DNA of 64,000 nt from Dipteris shenzhenensis (Eukaryota > Polypodiophyta > Polypodiopsida > Gleicheniales). The DNA lies in the NCBI GenBank assembly GCA_047967505.1, contig CM106538.1. The stretch is one strand, 5' to 3'. Of this stretch, positions 1 to 10,219 are shown piece after piece. The notes below the pieces were generated by a model. That model did not search any database. It was not told the DNA's origin and was given only the letters and a program-made list of their open reading frames with translations. Position 1 is the stretch's first letter. The number at the start of each line of letters is the position of its first letter. The translations under genes were made by a program, and so were the position numbers.

Positions 1-1164
1 CATTCTGCATCCAACAAGGATCCCAAACCAGCCTGTGTGCACCGCAGACGAGTTCTCTCTCAATTCTATTTTGTGCAGAACTGAGCTAAACCGTGAGACG
101 TAATCTTAAAAAATAGGACAACAGATACAGATCCCCTTGCACATGAAAGTACAACCTCATTTTCAATGACCTCCTTCCTTGTAATATGTATACCACTCTT
201 AAATCTCATTCAAATCTTTTAGGAGATAAGCCTTGTACTTCGCATATCTGTATAGAAGTTATACCAGAACATAGCCTGCTATTCGAAAGTTCCCTCCTCC
301 ATGTTTCTTTGTGGAGGCTTCAAATACATCGATGGGTCCCAAAAGGTGGGGATTAGTAATCATAACTTTCTTTCATCCTATCCCATATATATACCTTTAA
401 AAGACTCGAATAGATTCAATCTTATAAATCACAATTTTTTTATAGAACAAGCAAAAGAAAGCGACTTTAGACAAACTTAGGAGTAAATGAGAAAAATAAA
501 AATAAGGATAACTTAGTCAGCAAAGCTACGCTTATGTTTACATCAGTACCCAAGCAAAAACTGCCATCTGGGTTTTGAAAGATTCCGGAATCCCTTGGGT
601 AAAATCCTATCCCATATGCCTAGACCCTAGGGACTTCATAAAATCAATCCTTCAGGGCCAGAAATCGTTAGATAACCAAAGGACAACAGAGACTTACAAA
701 GCTCTTCGAGATAACAGAAGCAAGAACATGTGCAAGATAAGAAGGCCCATAAATGCATCAAGCCTCTCTGCGATTGATTGTACATGCATTTAGAGATGCT
801 ACCGAAGCGCTAGCGTAAGACTCGAGGCAGGTACAACCTTCTTTAAGAATCCAACGCCAATAATGCGCAGCTATTGCGTAGAGATAAAATTGCAGCCCAT
901 AAATTATGCTTAAACATAGCGAGGGTAAGAGCTCTACAGTCATGACCGTCGAAAATAAGACGGAGCGAATTGGGAAAGACGTGGGGCAAGACCCTGTAAC
1001 AAAGGTCAAGTCGGAGTGAGGTAGTGTAGAAGAGCACTATGCGACCTCTGCAGAAGGATGAATGAGCGAGCGAGACTGTCCTTCGTTATACTTTTCATAT
1101 AGATGCACCTTTCCTAAATTTAGAGTAACAAATAACACTGGTAAAGGAGAGAGAATAGGCGCAC
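1..1164. other. Flank downstream of the F-box first exon; no firm gene
   Basis: AT-rich sequence in which I recognise no conserved coding region. On the minus strand there is one plausible splice acceptor (TTTGTTACAG, exon start near 993) that is phase-compatible with the F-box exon donor at 1165/1164. The reading frame after it closes at 843 and does not look like a leucine-rich repeat. It is therefore only a candidate last exon of a shortened product. The rest of the F-box gene may lie outside the window. Confidence 0.3.
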
Positions 1165-1484
1165 CTTGAAGCCAGGTAACACAGCGCTGCATTGGAGCAA
1201 TGACGAGTGGAAAGCTCGCGCATATTCCCACAGCTCCGATCGACTACCAATTTGATAATATAATCAATTTTCTTCTCGAAAGACGGCTGCCACCACATGG
1301 AAGTCTCCTCTCTCTTCCGGAAGGAATCTTCCATATTCACGCACTCCCAACAAGCAGAATCGGCGGACGCTCTTCTCCAAGTCTTGCAAACCAGCGGCAC
1401 GGAGAGGTAGAGGTCCTCGAAGCCCACTCTCTTGAAAATCTCCACAAGGGCTTCGTGGGTGAGGTCGGCCCAGGAAGCATCCAT
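1165..1484 (-). CDS. F-box protein, first exon (F-box/LRR, SKIP1-like)
   Basis: Probable substrate-recognition subunit of an SCF ubiquitin ligase; the F-box binds the Skp1/ASK adaptor. The exon starts at ATG 1484 (MDASWADL), because the upstream in-frame GTG is not a normal plant start. It encodes about 106 residues. Residues 5-45 form a typical F-box: WADLTHEALVEIFKRVG, then LYLSVPLVCKTWRRAS, followed by W-x-C. After it comes the start of a leucine-rich region (about residues 75-105: LVVDRSCGNMREL, HCSNAALCYLAS) as in plant F-box/LRR proteins of the SKIP1 group. A donor AAG|GTGCGC lies at 1165/1164, inside the Arg codon that normally precedes the next LRR. Family members are about 300 residues long, so the LRR part is missing here or lies in exons I cannot recognise. 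The assignment to F-box/LRR is confident; gene integrity is not. Confidence 0.72.
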
Positions 1485-1868
1485 ACCCACAAAGCGGGAA
1501 GGCTCTCTTTGGGATCGGAATGAGCAAGAGAAACTTGGAAATTGAATACGATGGACAGATGAAGAGCTTGAGACAATTTGCGAGGTTACTGACAGCTACA
1601 ATTTGCCGTTTTTTTCAGCCATATCCAGTAACAGAAGGTCGGAGCCAACGGAGAGAGCTTACAAATTACTGTCTTTGCAGTGTAGAGCAGCTGTCAACGT
1701 GCAATTCCAAAAGTCCAAAGGGAAAATTCCATCACCCACAAACTTCCAACAGAAGAACAACCAAAACAAAAATTCCCGCGAGATCCGATGCTCTTATCGA
1801 TGTTTAGAATGCTTTACAATACTCCCTATGCATCTCTTTCTTCTTCTCTGCCCAACAATTCTCTTTCA

Positions 1869-1918
1869 CGCCGCCGCCGCTGCTGCTGCTGCTGCTGCTT
1901 CTTCTTCTTCTTCTTCTC
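1869..1918. repeat. Compound trinucleotide microsatellite (CCG)(CTG)(CTT)
   Basis: Runs of CCG, then CTG, then CTT units follow each other without a break, in a pyrimidine-rich stretch that continues with CTCTCT and CTTCTT to about 1975. The Ala/Ser-rich open frame across it (1603-2109) only translates the repeat and is not supported as a gene. Confidence 0.85.
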
Positions 1919-2247
1919 TGTCCACTGATTCTCTCTCTCTCTTCTTCTTACCCAACGACTTCCTCTTCTTCTTCACAATTCTCCCTGCCCACCATAATCT
2001 CTCTGTGGTGCGCTTTATCACATTCACGTATCTCTTGGGAGCGCCTAGTAGGGCAGGCTCTGATGTGGATAAGACTTGGATTTATCATCATCAGATTTTT
2101 TACCGATGAACGTGAACGAACGTGTGGAGCCGTAGAACATCAAAAGATGTAGATTAGAAGACATATATACACAATACAAATCACTATCAAGATCATATAG
2201 TAAAGGATATAATATCAAATAATGGGAGGGATGTGTCCCTTCCGTGG

Positions 2248-2325
2248 GTGCCAAGAATATTGACACCAAAAAAATATTAATGCTAAGAATATTAGCGCAT
2301 AGAATATTAGTGCCGAGAATAAGTC
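2248..2325. repeat. Iteron-like short repeats, about 16 bp period
   Basis: Four degenerate units share AGAATATTAG followed by a short GC-containing spacer (around 2252, 2269, 2285 and 2301, with a partial unit at 2316). They lie just upstream of the first recognisable exon of the ParB/methyltransferase pseudogene. The spacing suggests a small array of binding sites or a minisatellite; function is unknown. Confidence 0.5.
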
Positions 2326-2381
2326 TTGCGAATGGATAAAATACTGGCATATTACCTGAATGTCAGTAGTCGAAATCGTAG

Positions 2382-5300
2382 TCGAACGTCGATAAAATCA
2401 CTACAAGTCATGCGCTACTATGTGATGAAGTTAACATTGATTCAAAATGGACCATCAAGATTAAAGATATCGCAAGAAGTGAGTCCAACGAGGAATGTGT
2501 TGAAATGCTTGGGATTGATAACAATAAGAAACCTATCGTTTATATTGTTATGGAAGAGAAGTTCTCTTTGAAAGCTGTTACTCCACCCGCTGTAGCGGAA
2601 TAATTAAAATAAATCAAAGAGGAAGGGAAGGTTAGTTACTATTTATAAGTATTTTCTAATTTTCTTTGTTTATGTAATTTCTTTGGAATACTATGAGAGA
2701 TTCAATTTTGTTTTGTGTGTCCAAGATCTTATTTATCACTTGACAAATCAAATTGTGGAGGTTGATGAAATAATCGAGGAGATGGAGGTATCAACTTCCA
2801 ATAGTGATTCTGACGAGCATATAGAGGAGGGTTATGAAGAAGATACCATAACATCACCAATCAAACCAAGAGGTTCTTCAAAGTCAAAAGGAAAGGAATC
2901 TTCTCGTGTTGAAGCTGAAAAATTTGGCTCTAATACACAAGGATTAAGAACTCCCACGGGTTCACATGGATTGAGAGCACCTTCTCTTTTAGGCCATCAT
3001 GGATTGAGTGCACCCCCAAGTGGGCATGGTTTGAGCGCCCCCCCAAGTAGGCATGGTTTGAGCACACCGCTCCCAAAAAAATGACCTCTATTGGCTGCAA
3101 GTGCATTTCCTCTTGAGTCTTATGAGGATGTTGTCGAGGAGACTCCATCTATTGCACAAGGGAAAAAATAGAGTAAACCGGGATCAGAGGCTCCAAGGAG
3201 AGTATAGCCATTGGATATCATTGAAATCCCAACCAATGGTGAGCTACAAGTACCAGGAGTTAACATTGGAGATGGCACCTCAGATACACAACAAAATAGA
3301 GTCTGAGCAAAGGTACAACGAGATAACCTTGTGGATCGATAGACTTTCTTCTTGCACATTGATCATGTTATCAGACCTCCTATTGATCCTAGGACTGGCC
3401 TTCGGCCATTTGAGGTGCGAAAAATACATCCTTTTCATATTGAGAATTTGAAGTCACGAATGAAGGACAATCTGCATGCACAAGTTGTGAACTACATTGT
3501 GCTTGTGGATCCAAAAGATTGTCCAGACAAGACATCTATTGATTGTCGGAAAGCAAATGATTATAACTACTTTGTTCTTGGAGTCCCATTCAGCAGAGGC
3601 AAAAAGGTAGTTGAATATTGAGTTTCCGCGCAACTCTCATTACAAGACATGTAATTGTACAGTTTATGCTGGTTTGACTGATTCGAAGGCAAACTTTCTA
3701 GCTTTTGATCACAATAATGACAATGAGTATAGAAAGTCCATGTCTTGGATAGAACAGGTTCATTTCTATCACAATGAGTTCATTATGAAACTCAATGAGG
3801 ATCGTTCTTTGATCACTCCAAAGTTTCGCTTGTCTTTGTTGAATGAGACTCGGATTTCTACAACAATTAAAGATCCGTCAAGGCCAAGTGGCAGCTTCAG
3901 ATCATGGGACGGGATGTTTCAAATTGCATTTCATAGTGGAGAAGTTTGGGTTTTGATAAATGCAATTTTTTCCAAGTGGGAGAATTTTGAAATCAAAGGG
4001 CAGAAAAAACTCATACCTAAAGGAGTCGAGAAAGAAACCTAGACGTTGAAGGCATTACTTGGAGAAGTTCGAGCCACAGCATGGAAGAGCATGCAGGGAA
4101 TTAAAGATGAGATTCTAATTAAGTCTGTGCTTGGCAGAGTGGTGTCTAGGGATCTCTCTTTGGATGAAATGGGCAATGAATTTGATGAGTAATTAAACTT
4201 CTCTCTTTTGCATCATCTCTCTTTGATTTTACATTAATCTCTTTACAATAATGTTTCAATAGACTTTGTTTCAACTGTAAAAGTGAGAAGAATTTTACAT
4301 GTGTTTTCAATGCAAGCATAAAATATACATGAGAATGCAAGAAGCAATGATCTGGCAATTGAACATGCCGGATTGGAATGCTGTTCGGGAGGAGTATCCA
4401 GAGAGTAGAAGGATGGAGAGCTTGGCTCCATATTTCAATGTATTCAAAAGCATGGTATGTCAAATTTGGTATACATATTCTAATGGAATTTTTTCTTTTG
4501 AATTGTAGATTTGAATGTTTAAAATATTGAATTGTTATTTTGACAATAACCTTCAGAAAAGAGGTAAGAAGGGATCTGAGAGTAGTATGATGCCTGCAAG
4601 CTTTAAGCAATTGATTGACTGGGCTGCAAAAGAAAAAGAGCGTCGAACTCGACAACAATCTCTCACTCTTAGTGATGACATGTTAGAGTTTGACAAGGGG
4701 GAAAACCATCCACCAAACTTTTATCGTGTGCTCAACGGAGATTGCAATGAATTGTCGAAGATAGTTCCAAAGTATGAGTACACGTCAGTCATTGTAGACA
4801 TACCATACGGATTTAATATTCTCGGATCCACCTTTGATGAGGTCCCTTACAAAGCAAAGGAACTAATGAGTCTTCTTGACCAGTTCATGTCAATTACGTC
4901 GGCAACGCTTTGGTGTGTCATAACTTTTCATTCAGACTTGCAGTCTGGGGCAGTGATGAGTGTCATCAATGATAAATGTGCTGGACGTGACCACCTTTAT
5001 TGGTGAGTGCAGCAATAAAATGCAAAGATTTTTTGGGGTCAATTATTATTATTATAATTGTATTTTCTTTTGATAAATTTAAAACTTATTTTTATTGCAT
5101 GTCATAGGATGAAACCCAATGTGAGACAAATGAAAGGACATTGATTCACATCTGCTATAGAAAACATTTTAGTTGGGTATTGGTCTGTGGATGGAAAAAA
5201 ATATATTGGTCACATCAATTTTTCCTCATCTACTCCATTTACCCCTGATCATTTCATTATTCCAGATGTGACGAAGAAGCTCATGCATGTGACCATGGAT

Positions 5301-5768
5301 AAGAATGGGGAGATAGTAATTCCTTATCAAAAACCACAACTCCTAATTAATCAGCTCATAGATCTATTTTCAAATGAGCATGAGTGGGTGCTCAATCTAT
5401 TTGCTAGTTCAGGCACAGTCACAACATGTGCCTTAAAAAAGGGTCGAAATGTAATTGCAGTTGAAAAAGATCCTATTCAATGTGATTACATAAAGAAGAG
5501 AGTGATTGCTATTCATCACTTGCCTGATGAGCATAAGGAGCTTGGTTTGAAAGGTGGGAAGTTCGATGCAGATTTAGTGGTAGCCTCGTCACGGGAACCC
5601 CAACCTCCTGAGATATTGAAACCCGTTTTTACGGAGGCAGGCGAGCTAGCTGATACATGGGAGAAGGAGGTTGTGAAAGAGAAAGTGATTGAGAAACCCA
5701 TACAAGAAACCCAGACTAGGGAGGGTGATGAAGATGAGGTAGATGACACATATGAGAGAATTGAATAG
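2382..5768 (+). pseudogene. ParB-like / beta-class DNA methyltransferase fusion, decayed multi-exon gene
   Basis: Coding blocks joined by plausible GT-AG introns: about 2382-2635, 2762-4188, about 4342-4454, 4557-5002 and 5108-5768. Block 1 and the start of block 2 are an acidic, Ser-rich leader (EEMEVSTSNSDSDEHIEEGY) with a Gly-Leu-Ser-Ala-Pro repeat. Block 2 then shows a ParB-N-like fold: LRPFEVRKIHPFHIENLKSR, later YNYFVLG, a one-base frameshift near 3585, then HSAEAKR, matching the G-x-H-S/R motif of ParB nucleases. Block 4 carries methyltransferase motif IV as VIVDIPYGFN (family DPPY). Block 5 carries motif I as NLFASSGT...GRNVIAVEKD. The order IV before I is that of beta-class N4-cytosine/N6-adenine DNA methyltransferases. 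Stops lie at about 2600, 3082, 3169, 3205, 3304, 3340, 3608, 4040 and 5150. ParB plus methyltransferase fusions are known from phages and bacterial mobile DNA. Introns show long residence in a eukaryote. The domain calls are firm; target and role are unknown. Confidence 0.75.
2937..3081 (+). repeat. In-frame 27-bp minisatellite in the ParB/methyltransferase leader
   Basis: Four to five units encode variants of H-G-L-S-A-P-P-S-x (for example HGLSAPPSGHGLSAPPSRHG). The repeat keeps frame through a 27-bp period and links the acidic leader to the ParB-like part, as a flexible Pro/Ser-rich linker. The first two units are more diverged (GLRTP, GLRAP). Confidence 0.8.
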
Positions 5769-6091
5769 ACTCTAGTTATGGATTTGTATTGCTAGTTTTT
5801 TGTATTTGAATGGTTTCAATAGACAAGTGTTCTTAAGACATATTAGACTCCTTATGCTTTGAATGTTTTGAACATTTAGTTGTTCCCATTAATTTGTTGT
5901 TAGGGATGGTTATGAAGATAATGTAGATGACACATATGGGAGAATTGAGTAGACTCCAATTATGGAATTATATTGACAATTTTGTGATTTTGAATTGTTT
6001 CAATAGACAAGTGTTCTTGAGACATTTGAGAATCCATATGCGTTGAATGTTTTGAAGGAGGCATTTACTTTTTCCCATTAATTTGATGATA
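5717..6091 (+). repeat. 184-bp tandem duplication of the methyltransferase gene 3' end
   Basis: The segment from 5717 to 5900 covers the last codons (acidic tail ending in the pattern DDTYERIE and a stop) and the 3' UTR. It is repeated from 5901 to about 6091. The second copy keeps the same coding tail with a stop at about 5950 and the same GAATGGTTTCAATAGACAAG block. Scattered substitutions show the duplication is old. Confidence 0.85.
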
Positions 6092-7992
6092 TTTTTTTAC
6101 TCTTTCAGTATTTTATGTGATAGTACAAAGTTTAACTTCAGAATTTTGATAAGGTTATGTTACTACATGCAGGATTGAAAGTTGTATCATGTAGTTTTTC
6201 TATTGAAAATAAAAGGTCAAAGGAAGGAAAAAAATTACAAACTTCTTGATTTTTCTAAATACATTGACATTGTCCTCTGTAGTCGAGGTCCTTCATAATT
6301 TGCGAGCATTATGTACCAAAATTGATAGGATTTTAAGTGTTTTGAAAAATTCACTACGCAAAATATGACCTTTTTTTGAAAAAGTTATAATTTTAATGAA
6401 TTTTTGAGGGAATTTTAAAACGGGTACCAATGTTACATCCCTGAATTAGATGTTACACTGTTCACACATCCTATAATCACAACTTGTGATTTTCAAAAAG
6501 CGAGCTAGCTTTGGAAGAATCCTTTTGGGTCAAATGGAAGCCCTCTTTTAGGCCTTTAAATCAATCTAAAATCAAGGGCTCAAACTTCTACACATGGCTC
6601 AATGAGGACTCAAGAAAACCAAACTTCCCCCTAGGCTACCTGTTGTAAAAAGCTCAACTTGAAGAAGCTTACTTTCTGATGAAGGAATACATGATGAATG
6701 AACTAAGGCATGAAGAGCCCATCATGTGGCAGTGACAACATAGCTACTACTAGCTCAATTGCAATCACGTCTCCAGTAAACTCATAAAACATCAATAAAC
6801 AAGTAGCACCTCCTCCTTCGTAGATTGCAAATTGGGATTCTTCAACTATGTGCAAAATTTCACAAGCAATTCAAAATTGTCACCCGGTGCACATCCCTTT
6901 GCTTTGCAAGACACTATCTTTCACAAGAGAGGAGTGAATAAAACTTGCTATGTGGCGAAGCTTCAAAGAGAGGCATCGTTGAGAAGAACGTGATACATAG
7001 CCATAACTTATGAGAAACACTTGATGTGAGACTAAAAGAACTACCTTTATGTCTCATCAATTATCGTCAAGCTAGCTAAAGGAGATGAACCAGGGTTTAA
7101 ACCTTTTGTTTTATTATTCTTCCTTTCTATCACAGACTATGATAGAGTTTCACAAGGCCATGAAACTCTCCTCTGTGCTCTTAAATTGCCTTGAAGTAGG
7201 TAATGGCTTCATCAGATATCACTTTCTTGAGATAAGCAAGGGCATCTCTACATGAAATGGGAAAATAGGACCCCCTACTTGCTTCCTTCTTTGCAAAGAG
7301 TACCTTTTTAGGATTGATTGCCATTGCAAATGCAAGAAAAGGGGTGGGGTGAGGAGATTGAATGGACTTTTTTCTCCACCAACAATGAGACAAAATGTGA
7401 TTCCTCTTTTGTAAAGAAGAAGAAGAAGATGAAGAAAAGAATTAGGACAATTCCATCATGGATGGTTCTGCAAGGGCTTGGAATCAACTTGTTGGTTTTC
7501 GTTTATATTGTACAACAAAATACCTATTGTCATAGGCATGAGTATGTTTACAAAAAGGCACATAGTGGGTCTAGAAGAGAAATGATGATAATTGAACATT
7601 GGAGAATGTTTCCTATGCTTGGTATTGTTGATATGGACACAGGGCAATCTTCTCTGACATAGCTACTTTCGTAAAAACAATCAAACGGATGCTCAAATTG
7701 ATACCATTTATGTTTTCCCTTAAGAATATCAAAGCCCCTCCCAAGTACTAACATGACAATAAAGGATAAATAATGTAAACAAGGACTCATGTTGACACAC
7801 TCAATAGGGCTTGCCTATGGAGATTCTCAAACTTTCCCCCGAAGTAAATGCTACCGTTTCTTGACCACACTCTTTGTTTTATGATGATTCTTTCATATCT
7901 CCGAGTTGTTGAAGACAGAAGGGAACGTCTCCCCTTTTTTTCTAGCTTTGCTACTTCCCATTCAACGGCTTTTGTTTTTGAAAATGCTGAAT
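6092..7992. other. Intergenic, no recognised gene
   Basis: AT-rich sequence. Short open frames (for example around 7200-7660) show no motif I know and overlap each other on both strands. No transposon end could be assigned. Confidence 0.5.
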
Positions 7993-8035
7993 ATATATTA
8001 CAAAAAGGGGTGGTCAACCCCTTTTCGTAATATAT
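7993..8035. repeat. Inverted repeat, 19-bp stem with 5-nt loop
   Basis: The left arm (7993-8011) and right arm (8017-8035) are reverse complements with one mismatch, around the loop GGTCA. The hairpin sits between two direct copies of TTGCTACTTCCCATT (7948-7962 and 8041-8055). A short hairpin insertion or a MITE-like scrap is possible. Confidence 0.7.
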
Positions 8036-8055
8036 TGACATTGCTACTTCCCATT

Positions 8056-9726
8056 TAATTGCATTGTTGTGCTCTTAGGTTTAAGAGGAGCTCCTCGCGC
8101 CAGCCAGTGGCGTTGGGGAGGATATATTCACATCCCCGTGGGTGCAGAATGCTGAACGATGGAGTTTTCTTGGCAGTGGACTGCTACGCTAGACGCTTGG
8201 ATTTCTGGAATTCCAGGCCAGCATTTGGCTGCTGGACTGGTTCAACCTGTAAAACGGGGCATTTATTGTTGCAAGTCTTCATCTTTGGCGGCGGAGAAAG
8301 GCATCTCCAACGTGGTGGAGACCTGCAAAGCGAGATCTGCAAAGCAGGTTCCACCCGAAGTAGCCTGGAGGATCTGTCCAAAATATCTAGCAGCCGACAT
8401 CGGGGAACGCAAATAGAAGGTAAGTTTCGCCTCTTGAATCGGTGCCCTCCCTAGCTTCATCTCCGACGCGGGGAGGCCCTCTTACATTAGACCCTTCGAT
8501 CTTGATCTGCCAGCCAATCAAAAGATGGCAGCTTTCATGCAGAGCTCCCTTCAAGCAATCAGACCTCGATTTCCAACACCTTCCGTCGCTTATTAAATGC
8601 ATGACGCTTCTTCACCATTTCAGAGTGTGAACAAATTTGCCTTATGGCACAAAAGGCGCAGTAGCTGCTCGTGTGGACTAAATAAATGGAAGCGGTTGCA
8701 TGATATATGAATTGCCTGACGAAACTCGTCCACATGATATATGAATTGCCTGACGAAACTCGTCCACGCTCTAGGTTTCAGCAAGGCCTCACGGTTTCAT
8801 CTTGGTAGGTTCTCAAGTTGGCTGCAGGTCCTAATACTGCCCACTCGGCATGTGGTGTCGAAGTTCGCCAATGCTGTAGACAGCAGCGTGGAGGCACTAG
8901 ATTTTGCAGAGTAATCGATATGGTCTCCATGCAGAACACGTCCCCATCGAGCCGAACTTGAGTCTGAACGTCCGGCGCCAACCCATCCATCCCCTTGAAT
9001 GAGCGGGAATTGAGCTTAGTCCCCGTCAACAGGTTGGAAACTTCTCCATGGGGAGATTGGAATGCGCAAAATGTATCGAACTTCGCTTCATGGGGCCTGC
9101 TTTAGTATGTTTGTTAGCGCTGATTTTGCGTTGCAGAGCTGGGTGCGCCGGGTTTGCATCGCCAAACGCATAAATTATGCTGAGAGCGAGAGAGTGTTGA
9201 TGAGAGTGGAGGATCGGTACCAGGAACTCGGATGCAAAAGCTTTTTGCTTGGTATGTTACGGTGCGATTTTCAGTTCAAGTCGTGTGTCATTTTCTTTCT
9301 TCGATAGAAATTATTTTCGCGTGCGAAACAAGTCTGCAATGCCGCCATACATACGTACATAGGCATCAAGATCCTTTTCTTGATTTTGTGAGTGGGGTGA
9401 GGGACCTCCCACCCTTTGTTATTGGCTCCTAGCACGGATTGCCAAAAACAACTAAGATAAAAGGAGCGTTAAAGAGGTCCGTGCCTTTACAATGTCAGCA
9501 GCTCCCAATAAAGAGGCTGAAAAAAGGCAAGATATGCTTATTTGTCAAGCTCATAGAAAAAGTTTATACAGGTAACACTTGGGGGAGTGCCAACCTACTT
9601 TTTGGCCGGCCCTCAAGATGCAATTTTGGGAAAGCAGAAATTAGGCATTTCTTGAATTTTTTGGAAGTGCATTTTTCCTATTGGCTCTTCTTCATTGGAC
9701 TTCAATGTAGACTTTAAAGTGGTTGA

Positions 9727-9728
<2 letters not shown>
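8056..9728. other. Less AT-rich stretch, origin unclear
   Basis: This stretch looks more GC-rich than its flanks between about 8090 and 9030, and open frames occur on both strands (8059-8454 plus, 8778-9029 minus). None has a recognisable domain. It could be a decayed gene or element fragment. It contains the 34-bp tandem repeat listed separately. Confidence 0.35.
8699..8766. repeat. Two tandem copies of a 34-bp unit
   Basis: The unit begins CATGATATATGAATTGCC and ends ACTCGTCCA, and is repeated exactly at 8699 and 8733. Each unit contains a small inverted repeat GACGA-AAC-TCGTC. Confidence 0.85.
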
Positions 9729-9773
<45 letters not shown>

Positions 9774-9857
9774 CCCTTCTTTATCTCCTCAAGTCTTCTT
9801 ATGGAGGATCTCGACCTTTTCTCCCTTACGCAAGATCTCCACCTTTTCTCCCACACC

Positions 9858-9902
<45 letters not shown>
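9729..9902. repeat. Two (CT)n microsatellites
   Basis: Pure CT runs at 9729-9770 and about 9858-9902, separated by about 88 bp. Open frames across them encode only Ser-Leu repeats and are not genes. Confidence 0.95.
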
Positions 9903-9907
<5 letters not shown>

Positions 9908-9983
9908 CCCCTTTATCTCCTCTAGTCTTCCTCCACACCATTTTCAGTGGATTCCTTTTTGCTTACTTCTTTTATCTTGGGCA

Positions 9984-10019
9984 GGCCTTATGAATGATTG
10001 AATATCATTCACCTTGTTT
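9984..10019 (+). mobile_element. Candidate Helentron-type 3' terminus
   Basis: GGCCTTATGAATG followed by an inverted repeat (GAATGAT...ATCATTC) and ATTCACCTTGTTT. The same arrangement closes both large Helentron copies in this window (near 48561-48589 plus and 36392-36366 minus), and in all three places similarity stops right after TTGTTT(G). This may be the end of a non-autonomous relative lying to the left; its other end was not found. Confidence 0.4.
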
Positions 10020-10132
10020 GCAAGAGGGGTAGGGCTTAGTGATTGTTTGAGAAAAATCACGATTTTTTCTCATTTTTGCATGTCTTGGTTTTTGTGTGCT
10101 CGGGGTTGGTACACCTGTTTCCATCCTTTTTT

Positions 10133-10219
10133 AGCGGAGAGAATGTCTCTTGGTTGTTTGCGTGGAATTCCCTCCCCTCCTCCTTCAGCGGAGAGAATGT
10201 CTCTCGCCTGTTTCCGTGG
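10133..10219. repeat. Short direct repeat, 54-bp period
   Basis: AGCGGAGAGAATGTCTCT occurs at 10133-10150 and 10187-10204. Each copy is followed by a similar TGTTT-CGTGG segment. Confidence 0.7.

Noticed and set aside
1603-2109. 168-codon open frame with Ala and Ser runs
   Set aside because: It only reads through the CTG/CTT microsatellite; no domain and no splice support.
2382-5768. Fungal RIP as the cause of C-to-T stops
   Set aside because: The window is plant-like; methylation-linked deamination of silenced DNA explains the pattern without RIP.
8715-8766. Hammerhead-ribozyme-like words (CTGACGAAAC...GTC)
   Set aside because: CTGACGA fits the CUGANGA box, but no separate GAAA box with stems I-III around it can be drawn; the inner hairpin GACGA-AAC-TCGTC explains the pattern better.
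9695-10001. Ser-Leu repeat proteins on the plus strand
   Set aside because: Translations of the (CT)n microsatellites.
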